From positions 1 to 64,000 of the forward strand of contig CAYZWT010000007.1 of the NCBI GenBank assembly GCA_964482225.1: a stretch of 64,000 nt of DNA, in the 5' to 3' direction. A program made the position numbers and the translations under genes. This document shows, piece after piece, positions 59,307 to 64,000 of this stretch (its first letter is position 1; every line of letters begins with the position of its first letter). Below the pieces are notes generated by a model. The model searched no databases and had not been told where the DNA came from. It worked only from the letters and a program-made list of their open reading frames with translations. This stretch comes from UBA1429 sp964482225 (lineage in GTDB: Bacteria; Chloroflexota; Anaerolineae; UBA1429).

Positions 59307-60341
59307 CTACCAGGTGCCTTGCCGCACCAGAACGCACAGGCCCCCATGCGGCAGGTTTGCCAACAACATCTCCAGATCGCGCTCCTCCATCGGGCCATCC
59401 ACGATCAAGGGCTTGGCCGCCAGGATGCGCCGAAAGGCGGGCAACAGCTCGGCCAGGGGCGGCGAGCTGGGAGGCGGGTCTATGCTCACTTGCACGGCCT
59501 GGGGGCTGGGGCCCGCCAGGATCGGCTCCAGCACGTGCAGGCTGCCCGAATGCAGGTGAATGACAGCATAGTCCGCCGCCTCGCAGGTGGCCCGGTCGTG
59601 GGGCCAGATCCAATGGGCATACTGCCTGGGCGAGAGAAAGGCCGAGGCGTCGCACTGGCTGCGCGCCACCGTGCCGGGCGCCCAGATGCCAAAAGGGTTC
59701 ACCATGCCGCCCTGAATGCGAGGGATGCGCGCCAGTTGGTCTTGCAGCACCGAGATGAACAGCTCGGCGGCCCGCTCCAAAAAGGCGGTCAGCTCGCGCG
59801 GATGGTCGTAGAGGGAATAGCTCATCAGCTCGGGGCCCAGGGCCGCCTCGGCCAGATCCGAGGGGCCACGCATCAGCGTCTGGGTGATGGCGATGCGGCC
59901 TGCCGCCCTCGCGACCATCCTCTCCAGCAGCTCTAGCAGGGTTGCGCGCCACGCCGGGCCGCGCGAGCGGTCGGCCAGCGGCCACTCGTCCCACGACGAG
60001 GCCATTTTGAGCGCCCGCATGCTGCCGCCCTGAATGGTGGCGTGGATGCCGCACCCCAGGATCGCCTCTAGCCAGGGCACCCGCACATAGGGGGCATCGC
60101 TCTCGACCACATGCTCGACAAAGGCCAGCGGGCCCGGCTCGCGCTGCGGCCCTGCCAGCCGGTCCAGATCCAGCATCTCGGGCGCGAGATCCATATCACC
60201 TGGGGCCACAGAGCCATCTGCCAGGGGCAGCCAAAGGTCGCCCAGGCCGGGGTGGGGGCTGCGAGAGACCAGCAGCGCCTGGCCTTGCCACCAGGCCGCA
60301 TGTTGGGCTAGGCGTTGATCGAGTGATGCGGGTTCGTCCAT
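59307..60341 (-). CDS. URO-D superfamily protein, catabolic context
   Basis: A 344-residue protein that I place, with reserve, in the URO-D-like TIM-barrel superfamily. Suggestive segments: VRVPWLEAILGCGIHATIQG near 87, GRIAITQTLMRGPSDLAEAA near 147, GGMVNPFGIWAPGTVARSQC near 214, AVIHLHSGSLHVLEPILAGP near 261 and the end HGGLCVLVRQGTW. It is not HemE. It differs strongly from the URO-D-like protein at 2962 but shares the general length and order. The ATG at 60341 follows AAAGGAAGC. Its operon partner is the Gfo/Idh gene, so it may handle a sugar-derived or methylated substrate. Confidence 0.6.
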   Translation of the reverse strand: MDEPASLDQRLAQHAAWWQGQALLVSRSPHPGLGDLWLPLADGSVAPGDMDLAPEMLDLDRLAGPQREPGPLAFVEHVVESDAPYVRVPWLEAILGCGIHATIQGGSMRALKMASSWDEWPLADRSRGPAWRATLLELLERMVARAAGRIAITQTLMRGPSDLAEAALGPELMSYSLYDHPRELTAFLERAAELFISVLQDQLARIPRIQGGMVNPFGIWAPGTVARSQCDASAFLSPRQYAHWIWPHDRATCEAADYAVIHLHSGSLHVLEPILAGPSPQAVQVSIDPPPSSPPLAELLPAFRRILAAKPLIVDGPMEERDLEMLLANLPHGGLCVLVRQGTW

Positions 60342-60374
60342 CCTGCTTCCTTTGCGCGGCAATCGGCCTTGCAG

Positions 60375-60403
60375 TTGCCAAAGGCTATCGCTCTGGCTAC
60401 AAT
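60375..60403 (+). promoter_or_regulatory. Sigma70-like promoter of the lipoprotein-Crp operon
   Basis: TTGCCA (60375-60380), 17-nt spacer, TACAAT (60398-60403). Confidence 0.78.
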
Positions 60404-60441
60404 GCACATGGTAGTCAAAAGACAGCAAACTGGCAAGGGTT

Positions 60442-60463
60442 GCGCCGCCAAGTTTGGCGGCGC
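60442..60463 (+). other. Hairpin before the lipoprotein ribosome site
   Basis: GCGCCGCCAA and TTGGCGGCGC form a perfect 10-bp stem with a 2-nt loop, ending 8 nt before AAGGAGT. It may influence translation or be an operator; no T-run follows. Confidence 0.5.
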
Positions 60464-60482
60464 GCACATGAAGGAGTCTATT

Positions 60483-61262
60483 GTGAACAGGTTAGCGATA
60501 TTCGTGCTGTTGTTCGCCGTGGTTGCGCTGGCCGCCTGCGGCCCCAAGGCCACGCCAGAGCCCACGCCCACTCCTACGACAGAGGCTGCTCCCACCCAGG
60601 TCGCACCCACGCCCACGCAGGCGCCCCCCACACCCACGACGCCGGTCGAGGCTGAGGAAGCCTACCCTGCGCCGCCGGAAGAGGAGGAGATCGGGGAGTA
60701 TCCTGCGCCGGAGCAGCCCGTAGCGCCCGATAGCGAGGCCTATCCAGAGCCCGAGGAGGCCGGAGACCCGGACGCGACCAGCCGCTGGGTATTCGATGGC
60801 GTGATCTCCGAGGGCGAGTACTCGGGCCAGCTCGTGTTCGGGCCGATAGCGGTCTTTTGGGCCAACGACGACACCTATCTGTACCTCGCCGCCGAGGCGC
60901 AGACCCAGGGCTGGCTGGGCATCGGCCTTGACCCAGACCGCCAGATGCAAGGGGCGGATTTCACCATCGCCGCGTTCGACGGCGAGCCCAAGATCTGGGA
61001 CGCCTGGGGGCAAGGGACGACGGGCGCAACCCATCCGCCCGACACCGAGCTGGGCGGCTCGATGGATATCCTCGAGTGGGCCGCCGTGCAGGATGGCCCG
61101 TTCTTCCGCTTTGAGGCGCTGCGCCTCCTGAACTCGGGCGATCCGTATGACAAGCCCCTGGAGCCGGGGCAGACCTATGACATCATTGTGGGAGTCGGCA
61201 CCTCGGCTGCCTTTGACGCCCCCCACGCCTACCGGGGCCAGGGCCAGATCACGCTGGATTGA
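60483..61262 (+). CDS. DOMON/CBM9-like lipoprotein
   Basis: A 259-residue lipoprotein. The signal peptide NRLAIFVLLFAVVALAA precedes lipobox Cys19. Residues about 22-60 are TP/PT repeats; residues about 62-100 are acidic with recurring AYPAP, EYPAP and AYPEP units. The domain from about 105 (TSRWVFDGVISEGEYSGQLV) is a DOMON/CBM9-like beta-sandwich, with VFWANDDTYLYLAAEAQTQG and GWLGIGLDPDRQMQGADFTI; this fold binds haem or sugars in electron-transfer and cellulose-degrading proteins. The start is a GTG at 60483 with AAGGAGT 5-6 nt upstream. It is followed after 7 nt by a Crp/Fnr gene. Confidence 0.82.
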   Translation: MNRLAIFVLLFAVVALAACGPKATPEPTPTPTTEAAPTQVAPTPTQAPPTPTTPVEAEEAYPAPPEEEEIGEYPAPEQPVAPDSEAYPEPEEAGDPDATSRWVFDGVISEGEYSGQLVFGPIAVFWANDDTYLYLAAEAQTQGWLGIGLDPDRQMQGADFTIAAFDGEPKIWDAWGQGTTGATHPPDTELGGSMDILEWAAVQDGPFFRFEALRLLNSGDPYDKPLEPGQTYDIIVGVGTSAAFDAPHAYRGQGQITLD

Positions 61263-61269
61263 TGCAACC

Positions 61270-61989
61270 ATGACGGCCGGTCTGGGGCAAACGGCGACAC
61301 GGGATGCGCTGGGCGAGGCGGCCGAACTGGCCGGCCGCTTTGGCCGCTGGCCGTTCTTTCGCGATGCCCCAGCGGAGGCGCTGCGCGACCTGGCGCAGCA
61401 TCTGAGCCGCCGCACGGCCTCCACAGGCGAGATCATCTTTCTCGCGGGCGACCCTTGCCGGCGCCTGTATTGGGTGGAACACGGCTTTGCCGCCTTGCGC
61501 CAAATCTCGGCTGAGGGGCGCGAGCACATCCTGGACTATGTCGGGCCAGGGCACGCCCTGAACCTGGCCGCAGCCCTGGATGGGGGCCCCCAGATCGCCA
61601 CCGCCGAGGCGCTCACGGATCTGGCGCTGCTGGCCATCGAACGCAACGCGCTGGTAATGCTATTGAGGGAGCACGCCGGGCTGGCCTGGGTCTTGGCCCG
61701 ACGCTTGGCCCGGGATGTGCGCGGGCTGAGTGAAACGGTGCGCGGTTTGGCGCTGGATACGGTGCGCATGCGTTTGGCGGCCTTTTTGCTGGAACACGCC
61801 GAGCAAGCCCCACCCCAGGAGCGCTGGACCCAGGAGCGCATCGCCGCCCATATCGGCACCGTGCGCGACGTAGTGGGGCGCATCTTGCGCGATTTCGTCC
61901 AAGAGGGCTTGGTGCGCCGGGAACGGGGCCAGCTCGTGATCCTGCAACGCGAGGCGTTGGAACGAGAGGCGGGGGGGAGCGGTGGCTAG
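61270..61989 (+). CDS. Crp/Fnr-family transcriptional regulator
   Basis: A 239-residue regulator. The N-terminal cyclic-nucleotide-like beta-roll (about 25-140) has FFRDAPAEALRDLAQHLSRR and then STGEIIFLAGDPCRRLYWVE, ending in the long dimer helix. The C-terminal winged helix (about 165-232) has RWTQERIAAHIGTVRDVVGR, the recognition helix, and LVRRERGQLVIL. It lacks the N-terminal Cys cluster of FNR, so it is not itself an iron-sulfur sensor. The start at 61270 is 7 nt after the lipoprotein stop. The next gene, a small ferredoxin, overlaps its 3' end by 8 nt. Confidence 0.9.
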   Translation: MTAGLGQTATRDALGEAAELAGRFGRWPFFRDAPAEALRDLAQHLSRRTASTGEIIFLAGDPCRRLYWVEHGFAALRQISAEGREHILDYVGPGHALNLAAALDGGPQIATAEALTDLALLAIERNALVMLLREHAGLAWVLARRLARDVRGLSETVRGLALDTVRMRLAAFLLEHAEQAPPQERWTQERIAAHIGTVRDVVGRILRDFVQEGLVRRERGQLVILQREALEREAGGSGG

Positions 61990-62245
61990 CGTTCTGCGCG
62001 GCTGCGCCAGCCCCACGCTGCTACGGGAGCGTTGCACCGGTTGCGGCCTCTGCGCGGCGGCCTGCCCCTGCGGCGCCATCGTGCTGGGCGAGGATGGCAT
62101 GCCCAGCTTTGCATGTGAGCATTGCTGCACGGGAGAGGCCAATTGTGTGGCCTGTAGGGCAGGGTTTCATCCCTGCCAGGCCGTCTGCGATGCCCAGGCC
62201 ATCGAGTTCGCGTTCGCCATCCGGCGCTGGCCGGAGAAGGGATAG
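61982..62245 (+). CDS. Small ferredoxin-like iron-sulfur protein
   Basis: An 87-residue protein with 13 Cys. Residues 18-30 read CTGCGLCAAACPC, the CX2CX2CX3CP motif of a 4Fe-4S cluster. The second half has Cys45, 48, 49, 55, 58, 65 and 69, in ACEHCCTGEANC, CVACRAG and CQAVC, not the regular second ferredoxin motif. A GTG start at 61982 lies inside the Crp/Fnr gene, showing translational coupling, and the aldo/keto reductase gene starts 4 nt after its stop. It may carry electrons for the neighbour enzyme or act as a redox partner of the regulator; both are inference. Confidence 0.8.
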   Translation: MASVLRGCASPTLLRERCTGCGLCAAACPCGAIVLGEDGMPSFACEHCCTGEANCVACRAGFHPCQAVCDAQAIEFAFAIRRWPEKG

Positions 62246-62249
62246 AACG

Positions 62250-63230
62250 ATGGAATACACACGTTTGGGAACTGCGGGCGTCAAGGTGAGCCGCATCTGC
62301 CTGGGCACCATGACCTTTGGCCGCGAGGCCGATGAGGAAGCCTCCTTCCAGATCCTGGATCGCTATGTCGAACTGGGCGGCAACCTGATAGATACGGCGG
62401 ATGTCTATACCGCCGGCGCCTCCGAGCGGGTCGTGGGGCGTTGGCTGGCCCAGCGCGGCAACCGCGACGAGATCGTGCTGGCGACCAAGGTATATGGCCA
62501 GACGGGCAGCGGCCCCAACGATGGCGGCCTCTCGCGGCTACACATCATGCGCGCCGTGGAGGCCAGCCTCCATCGCCTGCAAACCGATGTCATTGACCTG
62601 TACCAGATCCACCGCTGGGATCCCACCACGCCCCCCGAGGAGACCCTGGCCGCGCTGGATGACCTGGTGCACCAGGGCGTCGTGCGCTATATCGGCTGCT
62701 CGAACCTCAAAGCCTGGCAGCTCTCCAAGTATCTACACATCGCCCGGCGCGACGGGCTGACGCGCTTTGTCAGCCTCCAGCCGGTTTACAGCGCCCTCAA
62801 CAGGGGCATCGAGATCGAGCTGCTGCCCCTTTGCGCGGATGAGGGCCTCGGGGTGATCAACTACAACCCGCTGGCAGCGGGCATGCTCACGGGCAAGTAC
62901 CGTCGCGGCGGCCCCATGCCCACCGGCGCGCGCCTGGAAGCGTTCAAGATGTACCACGAGCGCTACTATACCGAGGGGGCCCTGGACATTGTGGAGGCCT
63001 TTGTGCAGGCAGCGCAGGAACGTGGCGTTACGCCGGCACAGCTCGCCGTGGCCTGGGTGTTGGGCGATCCGCGCATCACTTGCCCCATCATCGGCGCGCG
63101 CAACCTGGAGCAGTTCAACGATACGGTGCAAGGGGCGGCCATCGCCCTGACGCCCGAGGAGCGCGCCCAGATCCCGGCCATCGCGCCGAGCGCCTGGGTC
63201 GGCCAAGACCCGGTGTATGGGGCGAGATAG
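62250..63230 (+). CDS. Aldo/keto reductase
   Basis: A 326-residue NAD(P)H-dependent aldo/keto reductase. Family landmarks: MEYTRLGTAGVKVSRICLGT, LIDTADVYTAGASERVVGRW (Asp and Tyr of the catalytic set), VLATKVYGQTGSGPND (Lys), DVIDLYQIHRWDPTTP (His), and the cofactor-binding end CPIIGARNLEQFND. It reduces carbonyls of sugars or aldehydes and belongs to the YajO/Gpr69-like branch. The ATG at 62250 is right after the ferredoxin gene and matches the family N-terminus; the longer frame to 62094 does not. Confidence 0.95.
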   Translation: MEYTRLGTAGVKVSRICLGTMTFGREADEEASFQILDRYVELGGNLIDTADVYTAGASERVVGRWLAQRGNRDEIVLATKVYGQTGSGPNDGGLSRLHIMRAVEASLHRLQTDVIDLYQIHRWDPTTPPEETLAALDDLVHQGVVRYIGCSNLKAWQLSKYLHIARRDGLTRFVSLQPVYSALNRGIEIELLPLCADEGLGVINYNPLAAGMLTGKYRRGGPMPTGARLEAFKMYHERYYTEGALDIVEAFVQAAQERGVTPAQLAVAWVLGDPRITCPIIGARNLEQFNDTVQGAAIALTPEERAQIPAIAPSAWVGQDPVYGAR

Positions 63231-63275
63231 AGCATTCATACAGCCATTCAACCCGGCCAGAGCAGGAGAGGCGCT

Positions 63276-64000
63276 TTGAGGCCACCCCATATCGGCCTGC
63301 CAATGACGGTAGCGATCGCCGGAGGGCGCGAGCAGTGGGCCCTTTCTCCTACCTATGCCCGCGCCGTGCAGGCCGCCGGGGGCGTTCCCACGCCCATCCC
63401 CCTGCTAAGCGAGGCCGAGGGCCTCTGGGCCGTCTATGAGCGCCTGGATGGCTTGCTGCTGTGCGGCGGCGGCGACCTGGCCCCCGAGACCTATGGCGCT
63501 GGCGACACGGGGCTCTGCTCGGATATCGTCCCTGCCCGCGACACGCTAGAGCTGGCGCTGACGCGCCGGGCGCTGGCAGATGGCCTGCCGCTGTTGGGCA
63601 TCTGCCGGGGCATCCAGGTGCTCAATGTGGCCGCCGGGGGCAGCCTGATCCAGGATATCCCCACGGCGCTGCCCCATGCCCTGCCCCATCGCACGCCCCC
63701 CACCTTGCCGCGCGATCACCCGGCCCACACCGTGCGCATCGAACCCGATAGCTTGCTGGGCCGCCTATACGATGGCGATGGCAAAGAAACCTCGGGCGAG
63801 TTCTGTGTGAACAGCACCCACCACCAGGCCATCGAGGCCCTGGGCCAGGGGTTGCGCATCACGGCGCGCGCCTCTGACGGGGTCATCGAGGCCATCGAGG
63901 GCGCTGCCCCGAGCTGCTTTGTGCTCGGGGTCCAGTGGCACCCCGAGGAACTGCAGAACGCCCCCGACGCACTCCACCGGGCGCTGTTCGCCAGCCTGGT
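63276..64000 (+). CDS. Class I glutamine amidotransferase-like hydrolase (PuuD type), cut by window end
   Basis: At least 241 residues, open at the window edge. The family is peptidase C26, gamma-glutamyl-gamma-aminobutyrate hydrolase and relatives. The nucleophile elbow is LPLLGICRGIQVLNVAAGG, with the catalytic Cys near residue 110; the acid-His part is FVLGVQWHPEELQ near 213; VNSTHHQAI is another hallmark. The N-terminus RPPHIGLPMTVAIAGGREQW fits only if translation begins at the TTG at 63276, which has AGGAGAGG 5-8 nt upstream; the ATG at 63303 would cut the first strand. It follows the aldo/keto reductase gene by 45 nt, probably in the same operon. Confidence 0.9.
   Translation, partial: MRPPHIGLPMTVAIAGGREQWALSPTYARAVQAAGGVPTPIPLLSEAEGLWAVYERLDGLLLCGGGDLAPETYGAGDTGLCSDIVPARDTLELALTRRALADGLPLLGICRGIQVLNVAAGGSLIQDIPTALPHALPHRTPPTLPRDHPAHTVRIEPDSLLGRLYDGDGKETSGEFCVNSTHHQAIEALGQGLRITARASDGVIEAIEGAAPSCFVLGVQWHPEELQNAPDALHRALFASL

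Noticed and set aside
63080..63439. Plus-strand frame bridging the aldo/keto reductase and amidotransferase-like genes
   Set aside because: Overlaps both real genes out of frame; the amidotransferase frame from TTG 63276 has a complete family N-terminus and ribosome site.

Overview
The window is about 64 kb of high-GC bacterial chromosome with densely packed genes on both strands. I infer an anaerobic or facultative member of the Chloroflexota, probably Anaerolineae-like. The signs are several lipoproteins and membrane proteins with long Thr/Pro linkers, a membrane pyrophosphatase and pyruvate phosphate dikinase for PPi-based energy metabolism, a glycyl radical enzyme, and a stand-alone phosphoglucose isomerase of the transaldolase-fusion lineage. 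This rests on gene content and remembered family motifs, not on a phylogeny. Promoters are unusually readable: many are close matches to TTGACA-N17-TATAAT.

Layout. 0-4.1 kb: sugar-phosphate isomerase-like gene, a solo BglII-like endonuclease, small unknowns and a uroporphyrinogen-decarboxylase-like protein. 4.1-7 kb: hppA with a divergent promoter region and a strong terminator, then a VOC protein. 7.2-12.5 kb: a sugar-acid type pair (DapA-like aldolase, MR/MLE dehydratase) and a glycyl radical enzyme, bracketed by two inverted copies of a MITE-like element. 12.5-20 kb: envelope proteins and a small polysaccharide locus (flippase, methyltransferase, GT4). 20-27 kb: infA, RbsD/FucU, a GDT1-type transporter, a flavin reductase and a NatA/NatB-like ABC operon. 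27-31.4 kb: HAD phosphatase, PfkB kinase, RpiR regulator and an MBL hydrolase with back-to-back promoters. 31.4-36.4 kb: ftsY-prfB (with the RF2 programmed frameshift) and a MarR-controlled ABC efflux operon. 36.4-45 kb: recD2, ppdK, a NERD-domain helicase and two PH-domain proteins. 45.7-50 kb: GT-C glycosyltransferase, SixA phosphatase and phosphoglucose isomerase. 50-60.4 kb: solute-binding protein, AEC carrier, sulfatase, UlaG-like hydrolase, GHMP kinase, GNAT, Gfo/Idh oxidoreductase and a second URO-D-like protein. 60.4-64 kb: DOMON-like lipoprotein, Crp/Fnr regulator, small ferredoxin, aldo/keto reductase and a glutamine-amidotransferase-like hydrolase cut by the window edge.

Much of the window looks devoted to uptake and breakdown of modified sugars, sugar acids or sulfated glycans, mixed with housekeeping genes. 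No rRNA, tRNA, CRISPR array, transposase or phage gene was recognised. The most unusual observations are the MITE-like pair with 8-bp target duplications, the orphan BglII-like enzyme, the glycyl radical enzyme without an adjacent activase, the Crp/ferredoxin operon, and an N-terminal module shared by two otherwise unrelated membrane proteins. The first 80 bases are G/C homopolymer runs and look like contig-edge artefact.
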